A DNA stretch of 64,000 nt from Neptunomonas sp. (GCF_016744175.1 NZ_JADGEV010000014.1:11806-75805); one strand, 5' to 3'; positions 47,236-57,568 are shown, counted from the stretch's first letter. Made by a program: numbers and translations. The notes: generated from the letters alone by a model not told the origin.

Positions 47236-49130
47236 TAACCCGTGGCCTTTTGTTGCTTCTTAATCATCTGTTGCTTTTTAATATTAACCAACAGTAACGA
47301 AATTGCCGCAGGCGTCATCCCTTGAATCCGAGATGCGTGCGCAATACTGACAGGTCGCTGCTCTTGTAGCTTGCTTTTTAACTCATTTGAAAGACCACCC
47401 ACCACCTCATAATCAAAATTATCAGGTAGAGGGGTATTTTCTTGTAATTTAACACGCTCTATATCTTCAATTTGACGGTTGATATAACCCTCGTATTTAA
47501 ACTGTATTTCCACTTGCTCCGCAACCAACGGATCAGTCACTGCCTGCCCTTTTAATTCAGCAACATCCGCATATTTCAGTTCGGGACGGCGAATGAGATC
47601 TGCTAAATTGTATTCACGTTGCATTACAGAAGAGAGTTTATCTTTAATTTTCTCCGCCGCTTCAGTGCCCGGCTGTATCCATGTGCTGCTTAAGCGTTGC
47701 TTTTCTATATCAATAGCTTCACGTTTCTTACAAAAAGCAGCCCAGCGCTCATCACCGACTAAACCAAGCTCGCGGCCTTTTTCCGTTAAGCGAAGATCAG
47801 CATTATCTTCTCTTAAGATGAGTCGGTATTCCGCACGACTAGTAAACATCCGATAAGGTTCGGATGTTCCCATTGTGATGAGGTCATCCACTAGCACTCC
47901 AATATATGCCTCATCTCGACGTGGATACCATTGATCTTGATCTAAAGCACTTGCCGCAGCATTTAGCCCTGCAAGTAAACCTTGAGCCGCAGCTTCTTCA
48001 TAACCTGTCGTACCATTAATCTGACCGGCAAAATAAAGCCCCTGAATAAATTTCGTCTCTAATGTGTGTTTCAAATCCTGTGGATTGAAGAAGTCATACT
48101 CAATTGCATAACCAGGCCTGAGTATATGAGCGTTTTCAAAACCACGAATAGAACGAACAGCGGCTAACTGGACATCAAATGGTAAGCTGGTTGATATTCC
48201 ATTCGGATATAGTTCGTGAGTCGTTAGCCCTTCAGGTTCAACAAAAATCTGGTGTTGATTCTTATCAGCAAAACGCATGATTTTATCTTCAATTGAAGGG
48301 CAGTAGCGTGGTCCAGCACCTTCAATAACGCCAGTATATAAAGGAGATCTATCTAATGCGGCGCGAAGAATATCATGAGTATGTTCATTAGTATGTGTAA
48401 TAAAACAACTGATCTGTTCAGGATGGTCTGCTTGAGAACCCATAAACGACATTACCGGCCTTGGTGTATCACCTGGTTGGGCCTGCATAACTGAGAAATC
48501 TACGCTACGAGCGTCTATGCGCGGTGGCGTACCCGTTTTTAAGCGTTCGACACGAAATGGAAGTTCTCGTAAGCGCTTAGCTAACGCGATTGATGGAGGA
48601 TCGCCTGCTCTACCTCCTGAGAAATTCTCCATTCCTATATGGATTAATCCGCCTAAAAAAGTTCCTGCTGTTAGCACTACTGATTTCGCATTAAAACGAA
48701 TGCCTGTTTGAGTGACGACGCCTTTAACTTCGTCTTGCTCAACAATTAAATCATCTGCTGATTGTTGGAATATTTGTAGATTAGGTTGATTTTCAAGAAT
48801 GTTACGTATGGCAGCTTTGTAAAGAACTCTATCTGCTTGAGCTCGTGTAGCACGTACCGCAGGCCCTTTACGAGAATTCAAAACTCGAAATTGAATACCT
48901 CCTTTGTCAGTTGCACGAGCCATTGCTCCATCCAGAGCATCAATTTCTTTTACAAGATGGCTTTTCCCAATACCACCAATTGCTGGATTACATGACATCT
49001 GACCAAGCGTTTCGATGTTATGTGTTAGCAATAGTGTTTTAGCGCCTTTACGAGCAGAAGCTAATGCAGCTTCTGTTCCCGCATGTCCTCCGCCAATAAT
49101 AATGACATCAAATTGATCAGGATAGTCCAA
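47235..49130 (-). CDS. mnmG: tRNA uridine-5-carboxymethylaminomethyl modification enzyme MnmG (GidA)
   Basis: FAD enzyme that with MnmE modifies U34 of tRNAs, 631 residues. FAD site [21 protein letters not shown], then [46 protein letters not shown], and [18 protein letters not shown]. It is the first gene of the mnmG-rsmG-parAB-atp run and abuts the oriC-like region, as in E. coli and Vibrio. mnmE is not in the window. Confidence 0.98.
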   Translation of the reverse strand: MDYPDQFDVIIIGGGHAGTEAALASARKGAKTLLLTHNIETLGQMSCNPAIGGIGKSHLVKEIDALDGAMARATDKGGIQFRVLNSRKGPAVRATRAQADRVLYKAAIRNILENQPNLQIFQQSADDLIVEQDEVKGVVTQTGIRFNAKSVVLTAGTFLGGLIHIGMENFSGGRAGDPPSIALAKRLRELPFRVERLKTGTPPRIDARSVDFSVMQAQPGDTPRPVMSFMGSQADHPEQISCFITHTNEHTHDILRAALDRSPLYTGVIEGAGPRYCPSIEDKIMRFADKNQHQIFVEPEGLTTHELYPNGISTSLPFDVQLAAVRSIRGFENAHILRPGYAIEYDFFNPQDLKHTLETKFIQGLYFAGQINGTTGYEEAAAQGLLAGLNAAASALDQDQWYPRRDEAYIGVLVDDLITMGTSEPYRMFTSRAEYRLILREDNADLRLTEKGRELGLVGDERWAAFCKKREAIDIEKQRLSSTWIQPGTEAAEKIKDKLSSVMQREYNLADLIRRPELKYADVAELKGQAVTDPLVAEQVEIQFKYEGYINRQIEDIERVKLQENTPLPDNFDYEVVGGLSNELKSKLQEQRPVSIAHASRIQGMTPAAISLLLVNIKKQQMIKKQQKATG

Positions 49131-49837
49131 TGCTTTTACCTCGATATAAAGCAGGTTACTTATCTATTTACAACGAAACAGATTTGATAGGACGAGCATT
49201 ATACAGTCTTAATTGATCGAAGGAATGTCTAAAAATTGATCAACTTTATTCTTTATTTGTTTTCTTCTAAATAAATATTAAAGGTATATGAATATATATA
49301 TAAGATTATTGTTGTTGTTATTATTAAGGAGCTACTTATCTGTTCTTAAGCCTATATTTATCAGCAAAAACAAAGAGATAGACGGGTTGAAACAGGGTCT
49401 TGAAACTGTCAGATACCTCTGCTGTACAAGTACATAAGGTGTGCATAAAAGGGCAAGTTATGCACAGGTAAAACTACCCCCAACTTGATCACCTAGATAT
49501 CCCCTGTTTTACACAGACGTTACTAACAACAAGAATAAAAGTGTTTAACTAATGAATAACCTAAAACCTTGCTGTGGATAAACCTGTGTAAAGTGTTAAT
49601 AACTTTACTTGGGGATAATCCATCTGGAAATAGAAAAGAAGCTCTTGTTATTTTATCAACAGTGGATAAGTCTTTGGTAATTGTAATTATTCTTTTTTAA
49701 TCAATGTGTTATATCTGTATATAATTATACATGTAGATAACTTTTGTGTAAGGAAATGTGAGTAATTCACTGTTTTAGAGAAAAGATCAGCCTATAGAAA
49801 GGCTGATCGGAACAAAAAAAGTAGAAAATAATTTCAA
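49131..49837. other. oriC: Putative chromosomal replication origin (oriC)
   Basis: About 700 bases without a gene, next to mnmG. DnaA-box matches: TGTGCATAA (49440-49448) and TTATGCACA (49458-49466) facing each other, TTTTACACA (49507-49515), a perfect TGTGGATAA (49573-49581, reverse of TTATCCACA) and AGTGGATAA (49661-49669); weaker ones at 49585 and 49653. AT-rich blocks suited to unwinding lie at about 49231-49340 and 49675-49740. GATC sites occur on both sides. Genes to the left are transcribed leftward and most to the right rightward, as expected for bidirectional replication. Confidence 0.8.
49785..49808 (-). terminator. Hairpin after the GMC oxidoreductase gene
   Basis: Stem GATCAGCC / GGCTGATC with an eight-base loop; on the minus strand TTTTCT follows. 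It ends the GMC gene and shields oriC from read-through. Confidence 0.7.
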
Positions 49838-51439
49838 TTATTTGCTTAAAATCATCTCTGCAGCCTTTTCTGCAATCATAATTGTGGGTGAATTGGTATT
49901 TCCGGAGGTTATCGTGGGCATAATCGATGCGTCGACGACTCGCAGTTGATCAATTCCGTGGACTTTTAATTGAGAGTCGACAACTGACATTGGGCTGTTG
50001 CCCATCTGACAAGTACCGACAGGATGAAAAATAGTGGTGGCAATATCGCCCGCTGCTTTAATGAGCTCTTCATCAGTATGAATCTCAATACCTGGCTTAA
50101 ACTCTTCTGGTTGGTATTGTTTAAAGGCATCTGCTTTGCAGATATTTCTACTGAGTTTAAGTGCATCAGCAGCCACTTGTTTGTCTTCTTCATGGCTTAG
50201 GTAGTTAGGGGTGATGATAGGGGCTGAATAGGGGTTTGCAGAGCTTAATCGAATATGGCCCCGGCTTTTGGGCCTGAGGTTGCAAACAGAAACGGTAATA
50301 GCTGGGAACTTATGAAGTGGGTCACCCAACTTTTCGCAACTCAGTGGCTGAATATGGTATTCGAGATTAGCTGTATCGTACTTCTTATCGCTTTTCGCAA
50401 AGCCTCCTAACTGACTGGGAGCCATGGATAAAGGGCCTCGTCTGAAAAAAGCATAATCAAAAGCCATTTTAGCCTTGCCAAGCCAGCTATTCGCCTGCTC
50501 ATTGAGGGTGTCAGCATTTTTGACTTTAAACACTGCCCTAACTTGTAGGTGATCTTGTAGGTTTTCTCCGACACCTGGAAGTTTATGGACAAGGTCTATA
50601 TTGTGCTGTTTTAAGAGGCGTGGGTTGCCGATGCCTGAGCGCTGTAAAATAATAGGAGAGACAACTGCACCGGCCGATAATATGACTTCTTTATTCGCTC
50701 GAGCGTAGGTAGGAACGCCTTGAATATCGAACGCCACGCCTAAGGCTTTTTTATTTTCAATATGTAAGCGGTCAACGTGAGCGCAGGTGATAATTGTTAG
50801 GTTGGGCCTATGTGCTATTGGATGTAAAAACCCACTTGCGGATGACCAGCGCTTGCCTTTTTTCTGGTTTACTTGGAAATAGCTAAAGCCTTCGTTATCT
50901 CCCGTATTAAAATCATCTATTGATGGTATACCTGTTTCTGCTGCCGCTTGTCTGAAGCTATCGAGTATTTTCCATGAGAGACGTTGTTCCTCTACGCGCC
51001 ATTCTCCGTTGGCTCCATGGATGTTTGATTCACCTAAGAAATGGTCTTCAGACTTTTTGAAATATGGCAGAAGATCATCCCAACCCCATCCCTCATTACC
51101 TAAAGCGGCCCAATGGTCATAATCTTGTTTTTGACCACGCATATAGATCATGCCATTAATGGAAGATGATCCTCCTAACACTTTGCCGCGAGGGTAGTTC
51201 AGGGCTCGCCCGTTCAGACCGGCATCTGCCTGTGTTTTAAAACACCAATCAGTTTTAGGATTGTTCATCGTGTAGATGTAACCGATAGGAATATGAATCC
51301 AGGGGTAAGTGTCTTTTGTTCCGGCTTCTAATAGCAGAACTTTATTTTTTGGATCAGCTGAGAGCCTATTAGCTAATACGCAGCCTGCTGAACCTGCTCC
51401 AATAATGATATAATCAGCCTGAAATTCACACGGGTGCAT
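49838..51439 (-). CDS. GMC-family FAD oxidoreductase (choline/alcohol dehydrogenase-like)
   Basis: A 533-residue FAD-dependent alcohol oxidoreductase. N-terminal FAD site YIIIGAGSAGCVLANRLSAD; GMC signature GKVLGGSSSINGMIYMRG; second signature GAVVSPIILQRSGIG; C-terminal catalytic region FHPVGTCQMGNSP with His and TSGNTNSPT with Asn. The substrate (choline, aliphatic alcohols or others) cannot be told from sequence. No betaine genes are nearby. It is a single gene facing leftward into the oriC region. Confidence 0.88.
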   Translation of the reverse strand: MHPCEFQADYIIIGAGSAGCVLANRLSADPKNKVLLLEAGTKDTYPWIHIPIGYIYTMNNPKTDWCFKTQADAGLNGRALNYPRGKVLGGSSSINGMIYMRGQKQDYDHWAALGNEGWGWDDLLPYFKKSEDHFLGESNIHGANGEWRVEEQRLSWKILDSFRQAAAETGIPSIDDFNTGDNEGFSYFQVNQKKGKRWSSASGFLHPIAHRPNLTIITCAHVDRLHIENKKALGVAFDIQGVPTYARANKEVILSAGAVVSPIILQRSGIGNPRLLKQHNIDLVHKLPGVGENLQDHLQVRAVFKVKNADTLNEQANSWLGKAKMAFDYAFFRRGPLSMAPSQLGGFAKSDKKYDTANLEYHIQPLSCEKLGDPLHKFPAITVSVCNLRPKSRGHIRLSSANPYSAPIITPNYLSHEEDKQVAADALKLSRNICKADAFKQYQPEEFKPGIEIHTDEELIKAAGDIATTIFHPVGTCQMGNSPMSVVDSQLKVHGIDQLRVVDASIMPTITSGNTNSPTIMIAEKAAEMILSK

Positions 51440-51559
51440 AACTTCTCCTGATACTCTTTCGCCTGCTTGGCTAAGAGTTGTTGTTTTTATTTGTTATATT
51501 CCCTTTTTAGCAAGTTATGAGCCTTTTTCATACGCTCAATTAATCGACTAACAACGGTA

Positions 51560-51589
51560 GTGCTTAGTGAGTGCTTAGTGAGTGATTAG
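51560..51589. repeat. Short tandem repeat in the GMC/mtgA divergent region
   Basis: GTGCTTAGTGA twice in tandem plus a partial third copy (GTGATTAG). It lies between divergent promoters, about 80 bases before mtgA. Function unknown; likely slippage. Confidence 0.7.
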
Positions 51590-51666
51590 CTGAGTTCTTA
51601 CATTCTATGTTGCTTCAGCCCTTACTGTATAAAGAGGTACATACTTTGCCATTTGGAGGTGGTTGA

Positions 51667-52374
51667 GTGGCAAACAGATCAATTTTACGCTCACTCTGGC
51701 GATATACATTTTTAACATTACTATCGGTATGTTTTATATCTTTAGGCATTGTCGGTTTTATTAAGTTTGTTAACCCTCCGACATCTTCCTTTATGTTGAT
51801 TGACCAATGGCAGAACCCAGAACGTAAGGTTAGACATCTTTGGGTTGAGCTTGAGGATATTTCGCAGTGGATGCCGTTAGCTGTTATTGCTAGTGAAGAT
51901 CAATCTTTTGTTAAGCATTGGGGGATTGATACGCAACAATTACTGACTGCTTTAAAGGACTATCGCAAGAAAGGCTCTTTGCGAGGAGCAAGTACGATCT
52001 CTCAACAGACAGCAAAAAATTTATTCCTTTGGAACGGAAGACATTACATTAGGAAGGTTTTAGAGTTGGGTTTTACATTGGAGATGGAAGGCTTATGGTC
52101 AAAGCGGCGTATTATCGAAATTTATCTTAATATTGCAGAATTTGGTAATGGCGTTTACGGTGTTGAAGCGGCTAGTCAGCACTTTTTTGGAATAAAATCC
52201 CGTGATCTAACGCAAAAACAAGCGGCCATTTTGGCTGCGGTATTACCCAATCCTAAAAAATATAATGCAGCTCAACCCTCTGCCTATATCAGACAGCGAA
52301 TAAAATGGATTATCCGCCAAATGAATCAGTTAGGGGGTACCCATTCCATACAGCCACTGTTACAACAAAAGTAA
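51667..52374 (+). CDS. mtgA: Monofunctional peptidoglycan transglycosylase MtgA
   Basis: Inner-membrane anchored glycosyltransferase (GT51) polymerising lipid II glycan strands, 235 residues. One N-terminal span (about 13-35) is followed by the GT51 motifs: catalytic Glu in IASEDQSFVKHWGID, RGASTISQQTAKNLFLW, and WSKRRIIEIYLNIAEFGNGVYG. Start is GTG at 51667 with GGAGG upstream. It ends two bases before the convergent puuD stop. Confidence 0.95.
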   Translation: MANRSILRSLWRYTFLTLLSVCFISLGIVGFIKFVNPPTSSFMLIDQWQNPERKVRHLWVELEDISQWMPLAVIASEDQSFVKHWGIDTQQLLTALKDYRKKGSLRGASTISQQTAKNLFLWNGRHYIRKVLELGFTLEMEGLWSKRRIIEIYLNIAEFGNGVYGVEAASQHFFGIKSRDLTQKQAAILAAVLPNPKKYNAAQPSAYIRQRIKWIIRQMNQLGGTHSIQPLLQQK

Positions 52375-52376
52375 GG

Positions 52377-53558
52377 TTAGTGTTTTTGTAGCCAGTCCGC
52401 GAGCGCTATTCTTTCTTTGTCTGTCATACCTGTTTTATTCATAAATGGCATATCTTTTGAGATAACGGCGCGCGCATGAATGCGCGGAAGCCAGTTCATT
52501 ATTTGATCTTTTGTATCGTAAATGACACCTGCTGGTGCTGTTGTAAATAATTCGTCAGTGGGAGTAGCGCTATGGCAACTACGACAGCGTTGCTGAATTA
52601 AACTGATGGCTTCATTTTCAGAAAGAGCCTTACTTGAAGCATCAAGTTTCATTGGTTTAGGCGCTACTGTCCAAGCCAGAGCTATAAACGCTAAAAATGC
52701 TGTGACTAGAATAAAGGGTCTAACGATGCCTTTATGTCGTAAGTTAAAGAAATGACGTGCCCACGCTGCAATTAACATTATTGTCCCTAGAACTAGCCAG
52801 CTGTATTCATGGCCGTACGTCATAGGGTAGTGGCTGCTTAACATAATAAAGAGTACAGGTAAGGTTGCGTAGTTATTATGGGTTGAACGTAACTTAGCGT
52901 TAATTCCGTATTTGGGGTCAGGCGCTTCGCCTTTTTCTACAGCGGCTACCAATGTGCGCTGTGCAGGCATAATTCCGACGAGTACGTTGGCTGCCATACA
53001 GGTACCAATAATTGCACCTACGTGAATATAAGTACCTCTATCACTTAAGACCAAGCCTAAACCAAAGGCAATTAGGGTAAGTAAAACCAACATAACCAAA
53101 CCAAATATCAAGCCATAATTAACTAATGGTGACTTACAGGCTAAATCATAAATAACGACCCCGCCCAGAATACTACCCAATCCAATAGCAATAGCCGATA
53201 GTTGAGATATGTTGGCTTTATTTGTATCGATTAAGTAGGCATCAGCACCGACATAATAGATCAAGCTGAGTAATAAAAAGCCAGTAATCCAGGTACTGTA
53301 TGCTTCCCATTTGAACCAGTGTAGTGTCTCTGGCATTTGTTCAGGCGCTAAGCGGTATTTGGCTACTTCGTAGAAACCCCCACCGTGTATTGCCCAGAGG
53401 TCACCAGAGATTCCTTTGTCTTTTTTCCATTGCGGGGGGCTTTGTAGCGTGTTATCTAACCAAATAAAATAGAAAGAGGCGCCAATCCAAGCTATTGCTG
53501 TGACTACATGTAAAAAACGCAGTATTAAGCTGATCCAATCTATTAGGTAAGGATCCAT
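52377..53558 (-). CDS. puuD: Urate hydroxylase PuuD (membrane urate oxidase with cytochrome c domain)
   Basis: Membrane enzyme oxidising urate to 5-hydroxyisourate in purine catabolism, passing electrons to its fused cytochrome c. It is 393 residues: eight or so hydrophobic spans (beginning ILRFLHVVTAIAWIGASFYFIWLDN, with the conserved WAIHGGGFYEVAKYR loop), then a C-terminal domain with haem motif CRSCH (about 324-328) and a downstream Met-rich segment for axial ligation. The architecture matches PuuD. It is divergent from a purine-type ABC importer and near an 8-oxoguanine deaminase, which produces urate. Confidence 0.93.
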   Translation of the reverse strand: MDPYLIDWISLILRFLHVVTAIAWIGASFYFIWLDNTLQSPPQWKKDKGISGDLWAIHGGGFYEVAKYRLAPEQMPETLHWFKWEAYSTWITGFLLLSLIYYVGADAYLIDTNKANISQLSAIAIGLGSILGGVVIYDLACKSPLVNYGLIFGLVMLVLLTLIAFGLGLVLSDRGTYIHVGAIIGTCMAANVLVGIMPAQRTLVAAVEKGEAPDPKYGINAKLRSTHNNYATLPVLFIMLSSHYPMTYGHEYSWLVLGTIMLIAAWARHFFNLRHKGIVRPFILVTAFLAFIALAWTVAPKPMKLDASSKALSENEAISLIQQRCRSCHSATPTDELFTTAPAGVIYDTKDQIMNWLPRIHARAVISKDMPFMNKTGMTDKERIALADWLQKH

Positions 53559-53847
53559 AGTTCATGCCTCTTATTACGTCACTAACATGATAAAATGCGT
53601 GGACTTAGTGCATTACAGAATTGAGAAGTATCTGTTTATCAAAGGTAACGAATATTTAATAGTTTGTTTTTGAATGATTTTTTATTTCTTGGGAGGCTTA
53701 TTTAGCGACCATCTGAAATAATATTTGTATTCAAGTCATCCTAAAACTTGTCTTATTAGTCAGGTTTTGTACTAATTCTGCCACTGTGCGTTAAAAATAA
53801 GAATCTATTTTTGAACGGTTGGCTGGTTTTTTGCATTTCTGAGAGAA

Positions 53848-53864
53848 ACTAATTTTACGTTAGT
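53848..53864. promoter_or_regulatory. Inverted repeat ACTAA-N7-TTAGT upstream of the purine importer
   Basis: Five-base arms around seven bases, 52 bases before the ATPase start and touching the next palindrome. Confidence 0.4.
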
Positions 53865-53876
53865 ACTGTGCAGTAC
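53863..53876. promoter_or_regulatory. GTACTG-TG-CAGTAC palindrome upstream of the purine importer
   Basis: Perfect six-base arms around TG, 39 bases before the ATG at 53916. A likely operator for the purine importer or for the divergent puuD. Confidence 0.5.
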
Positions 53877-53915
53877 GTGATGCAAAAATCGTTCAACGGT
53901 GAGAAGAGGACACAC

Positions 53916-55529
53916 ATGAATACTCCTACAGCCAGTTTTCAGCCCGATCGCCCTAAACGGCTTATTATGCAAGGTATTACCAAGCAATATCCCGGTTGCC
54001 TAGCGAACGATAGTATTGATATTGATATCGGCGTGGGAGAGATACATGCCTTGCTGGGTGAGAACGGTGCAGGTAAAAGCACCTTAATGAAGATTATTTA
54101 CGGTCTAGTCAAGCCTGATGCCGGAGAGATAACCTGGGAAGGTGACAAGATCCGCATTAAAGATCCTGCACATGCTAGAAAATTAGGCATAGGTATGGTA
54201 TTTCAACACTTTTCCTTATTTGAAACGCTCACCGTTACCGAAAATATTGCTTTAGCCTTGGGCGATGAAGCTAAGGACATGAAAGTTTTAGCTGAAAAAA
54301 TTCGTACGGTATCAGCACGCTATGGCATGGCACTTAACCCTGATCGCTATGTACACTCCTTGTCTGTAGGAGAAAGGCAGCGGGTTGAGATAGTACGTTG
54401 TCTAGTACAGGACATTCGTTTGTTAATCTTGGATGAACCTACATCAGTATTAACCCCGCAAGAGGTCGATACGCTTTTCGTTACGCTACGTCGTTTAGCG
54501 GAAGAAGGCTGCAGTATTTTGTTTATTAGTCACAAGTTAAACGAAGTTAAGGCTCTATGCCATCGTGCCACTGTGTTACGAGCTGGACATGTATCAGGCG
54601 CTTGCCTTCCTACAGAAGAAGATGCATCCAGTATGGCGCGGATGATGGTTGGCGATGAAACCCCTATTAGCATGGCGTATGACAAAGTTCAGGGGCAGGA
54701 TATCTTTTTACAAATTCGCGGTTTGAGTCGTATTAGTGAGGATCCTTTTGGTGTTGATCTGAAAAATATCAATTTGGATGTACACGCCGGTGAAATTGTA
54801 GGTATTGCCGGAGTGGCGGGTAATGGCCAAGAAGAATTATTGGCAGCGTTGAGTGGTGAAGATATCATCAAAAATCACGATGCTATTCATTTTCCGTGTG
54901 GCCCCGTTGGGAATTTATCCCCAGAAAAGCGTCGCGGTAAAGGGCTTGCCTTTGTACCTGAAGAGCGCTTGGGACGCGGTGCTGTCCCTGATATGAGTTT
55001 GAAAGATAATGCTCTTTTAACAGGCTTTCTAACAGGCTTGATTAAAAACGGCATGATAGACCATGAGAGTACTGATAGCTTTGCTAAAAAAATCATTAAA
55101 AAGTTTAAAGTAAAGACGCCTAACAGTGGCACCCATGCTAAAAGCTTGTCGGGTGGTAACCTTCAAAAATTTATTATTGGTCGTGAGATAATGCAAAATC
55201 CGCGGTTGTTAATAGCAGCTCACCCGACGTGGGGAGTCGATATTGGCGCGGCAACGGCTATTCATCAGGCGTTGATTGAATTACGAGATAACGGTGCTGC
55301 TATTTTGATCGTTTCTGAAGATATCGATGAGCTATTTCAAATATCAGATCGTTTATGTGCACTTTGCGATGGTGCACTCTCTCCTATTAAGCCTGCCCCT
55401 TCGACAACAGTCGAAGAAGTAGGACGTTGGATGGCAGGGATATTTGATACAGACGTTTGTGATGATGAATTGTTTGATAAAAAATCAGTTTCTGCACAAG
55501 CCACGGCTACAGCCGTTCAGACTCATTAA
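53916..55529 (+). CDS. Purine/nucleoside-type ABC importer ATPase (duplicated ABC domains)
   Basis: A 537-residue ATPase with two ABC domains, the architecture of sugar/nucleoside (BMP-type) importers. First domain: Walker A GENGAGKST, Q-loop MVFQHFSLFETLTV, signature LSVGERQRVEI, Walker B LLILDEPTSVLTP. Second domain: a degenerate Walker A GVAGNGQEEL and signature LSGGNLQKFIIGREI. The start at ATG 53916 has GAGG upstream; the ORF-track start at 53868 is not supported. Two permeases follow, then a deaminase and, after gpt, the BMP binding protein. Confidence 0.9.
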   Translation: MNTPTASFQPDRPKRLIMQGITKQYPGCLANDSIDIDIGVGEIHALLGENGAGKSTLMKIIYGLVKPDAGEITWEGDKIRIKDPAHARKLGIGMVFQHFSLFETLTVTENIALALGDEAKDMKVLAEKIRTVSARYGMALNPDRYVHSLSVGERQRVEIVRCLVQDIRLLILDEPTSVLTPQEVDTLFVTLRRLAEEGCSILFISHKLNEVKALCHRATVLRAGHVSGACLPTEEDASSMARMMVGDETPISMAYDKVQGQDIFLQIRGLSRISEDPFGVDLKNINLDVHAGEIVGIAGVAGNGQEELLAALSGEDIIKNHDAIHFPCGPVGNLSPEKRRGKGLAFVPEERLGRGAVPDMSLKDNALLTGFLTGLIKNGMIDHESTDSFAKKIIKKFKVKTPNSGTHAKSLSGGNLQKFIIGREIMQNPRLLIAAHPTWGVDIGAATAIHQALIELRDNGAAILIVSEDIDELFQISDRLCALCDGALSPIKPAPSTTVEEVGRWMAGIFDTDVCDDELFDKKSVSAQATATAVQTH

Positions 55530-55539
55530 GGAGTGGTAG

Positions 55540-56637
55540 ATGTTTCTTAAGTTAGTACCTCGTGCAGAGCACTCCCGCAAGATGGCATATTTATCACCTC
55601 TGCTAGCCGGAGTTCTAACCCTGGTTACGGGGGGAATCTTTTTTTATCTGCAAGGGCATGATCCTCTTTTTGCTCTAAAAACGATGCTTTATACGCCTAT
55701 ATCAGATACCTATGGCTTAGCTGAGTTATGCGTTAAAACGGCTCCTATTTTACTGTGTGCTATTGGTCTGGCTATCGTGTTTAAGGCACAAGTGTGGAAT
55801 ATCGGTGCGGAAGGGCAGCTATTAATGGGGGGGCTCACTGCGAGCGCGTTAGCGGTCAATATCATAGAAGTAGAGGCTGCATGGGCTTTGCCGGTAGTGA
55901 TGTTGGCGGGAATTGCTGGTGGTGCTTTATGGGCATTACTGGCTGCTTGGTTAAAAACCCACTTTAACGCTAACGAAATTCTAACAACCATCATGTTTAA
56001 CTATATCGCACTCAACTTACTAATATTCTCGGTGCATGGTCCGTTAAAAGATCCTGATGGGTATAACTTCCCTGAATCCGCCTTGTTCGGCGATGCCTCT
56101 TTGTTACCAATTCTAGTGGAGGATACACGTGTACATGCTGGGATATTGTTTGCCTTGCTGGCGGTTGTCATTATTTGGGTTTTATTGGCTCGTAGCTTTA
56201 TCGGCTTTCAAATAAAAGTATTGGGGTTGGATGCTAGCGCTGCAAGACTGGCCGGTTTTAAAGATAAAAAGCTTGTATGGATTGCTATGTTAATCAGTGG
56301 TGGTTTGGCTGGGCTAGCAGGTGCCGGTGAAGTTGCTGGTCCACTAGGGCAGCTCGTACCGCAAATATCACCCGGGTATGGTTATGCAGCTATCATTGTT
56401 GCTTTCTTAGGACGTTTACACCCTGTTGGTATTTTGTTTGCCAGCTTATTAATGGCCCTTATTTATATGGGTGGAGAGATGGCTCAAATTGAACTGAATA
56501 TGCCGCTGGCTATTACCGGTTTGTTTCAAGGCATGTTGCTGTTTTATCTCCTTGCATGCGATGTATTGATTGGTTACAAAATTAAATTTCCTTGGTCAGG
56601 TGTGAAAACAGTGACAAGCCGTGTGGAGCAACAATAA
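55540..56637 (+). CDS. Purine/nucleoside-type ABC importer permease 1
   Basis: Inner-membrane permease of the BMP-type importer (YufP/NupB-like), 365 residues with about ten spans. Family motifs are KAQVWNIGAEGQLLMGGL and NANEILTTIMFNYIALNLL, with VAFLGRLHP-type FLGRLHPVGILFASLLMALIYMGG near the C-terminus. It begins 10 bases after the ATPase stop and its stop overlaps the next start (TAATG). Confidence 0.92.
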   Translation: MFLKLVPRAEHSRKMAYLSPLLAGVLTLVTGGIFFYLQGHDPLFALKTMLYTPISDTYGLAELCVKTAPILLCAIGLAIVFKAQVWNIGAEGQLLMGGLTASALAVNIIEVEAAWALPVVMLAGIAGGALWALLAAWLKTHFNANEILTTIMFNYIALNLLIFSVHGPLKDPDGYNFPESALFGDASLLPILVEDTRVHAGILFALLAVVIIWVLLARSFIGFQIKVLGLDASAARLAGFKDKKLVWIAMLISGGLAGLAGAGEVAGPLGQLVPQISPGYGYAAIIVAFLGRLHPVGILFASLLMALIYMGGEMAQIELNMPLAITGLFQGMLLFYLLACDVLIGYKIKFPWSGVKTVTSRVEQQ

Positions 56638-57563
56638 TGGATATTGATCTTATTACGAATATTCTCTACGCCATGATACGTACCGGGACCCCGCTACTGA
56701 TTGTAGCCTTAGGTGAAATGGTATGTGAAAAAAGCGGTGTTTTAAATTTAGGCCAAGAAGGCATGATGTTGATGGGCGCTGTGGCAGGGTTTATAGCAAC
56801 CTGGCTGACCGGTAGTTTGTTTTTTGGCTTCTTGATGGCGATCGTTGCGGGAGTGGTAATGTCGCAACTATTTGCCATGATAGCGTTGGGGCTTAACGCT
56901 AACCAAGTAGCGACAGGATTAGCATTGACCATTTTTGGAGGCGGTTTATCTGCGTTTATTGGTTCAAGCTTTGTGGGTAAACCTATAGACGGGCTAGAAA
57001 TTATTGCTATCCCGTTTCTCAGTGATATTCCTGTGATCGGCAAGATGTTATTTGCTCAAGACTTAATCGTTTACTTATCTTTTGTCTTATTCGGTATTAT
57101 TTTTTGGTTTTTCCGTTCCAGCCGTACCGGCTTAATTGTAAAGGCTGTTGGAGAGAATCCGCATGCGGCTAACGCTATTGGCTTGCCTGTTTTGCGTACT
57201 CGTTATTTAGCCGTGGCTTTTGGTGGCGCAATGGCGGGTTTAGCGGGCGGCTATTTATCACTAGCCTATACGCCTTTATGGGCTGAGAATATGACCGCCG
57301 GGCGCGGTTGGATTGCACTAGCATTGGTTGTTTTTGCTAGCTGGCGTACTGAGAGAATCCTGCTGGGGGCTTATTTGTTTGGTTTAGCCAGTATTCTACA
57401 TCTGGTAGCACAAGGCTTAGGCTTTGCTGTTTCTCCTAATCTATTAGCGATGTTACCTTACATTGCTACAGTACTGGTTTTGGTGATGATGTCCCGTAAT
57501 CAGGGGCGCAGCAAAATGTATGCGCCAATATCATTAGGCAAACCGTTTCATGCGGGAGCTTAA
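56637..57563 (+). CDS. Purine/nucleoside-type ABC importer permease 2
   Basis: Second permease (YufQ/NupC-like), 308 residues with about eight to ten spans. Motifs are GEMVCEKSGVLNLGQEGMMLMGAVAG and NANQVATGLALTIFGGGLSAFIG, and GENPHAANAIGLPVLRTRYLAV. I use the ATG at 56637, overlapping the previous stop by one base; the ORF-track start at 56592 is inside the upstream gene. Confidence 0.92.
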   Translation: MDIDLITNILYAMIRTGTPLLIVALGEMVCEKSGVLNLGQEGMMLMGAVAGFIATWLTGSLFFGFLMAIVAGVVMSQLFAMIALGLNANQVATGLALTIFGGGLSAFIGSSFVGKPIDGLEIIAIPFLSDIPVIGKMLFAQDLIVYLSFVLFGIIFWFFRSSRTGLIVKAVGENPHAANAIGLPVLRTRYLAVAFGGAMAGLAGGYLSLAYTPLWAENMTAGRGWIALALVVFASWRTERILLGAYLFGLASILHLVAQGLGFAVSPNLLAMLPYIATVLVLVMMSRNQGRSKMYAPISLGKPFHAGA

Positions 57564-57568
57564 GGTAA

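Larger units (their letters stand above)
53559..53915. other. Divergent promoter region between puuD and the purine importer
   Basis: 357 AT-rich bases with no ORF of interest. It contains two adjacent inverted repeats near the importer start (53848-53864 and 53863-53876). Nothing else recognisable. Confidence 0.5.
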
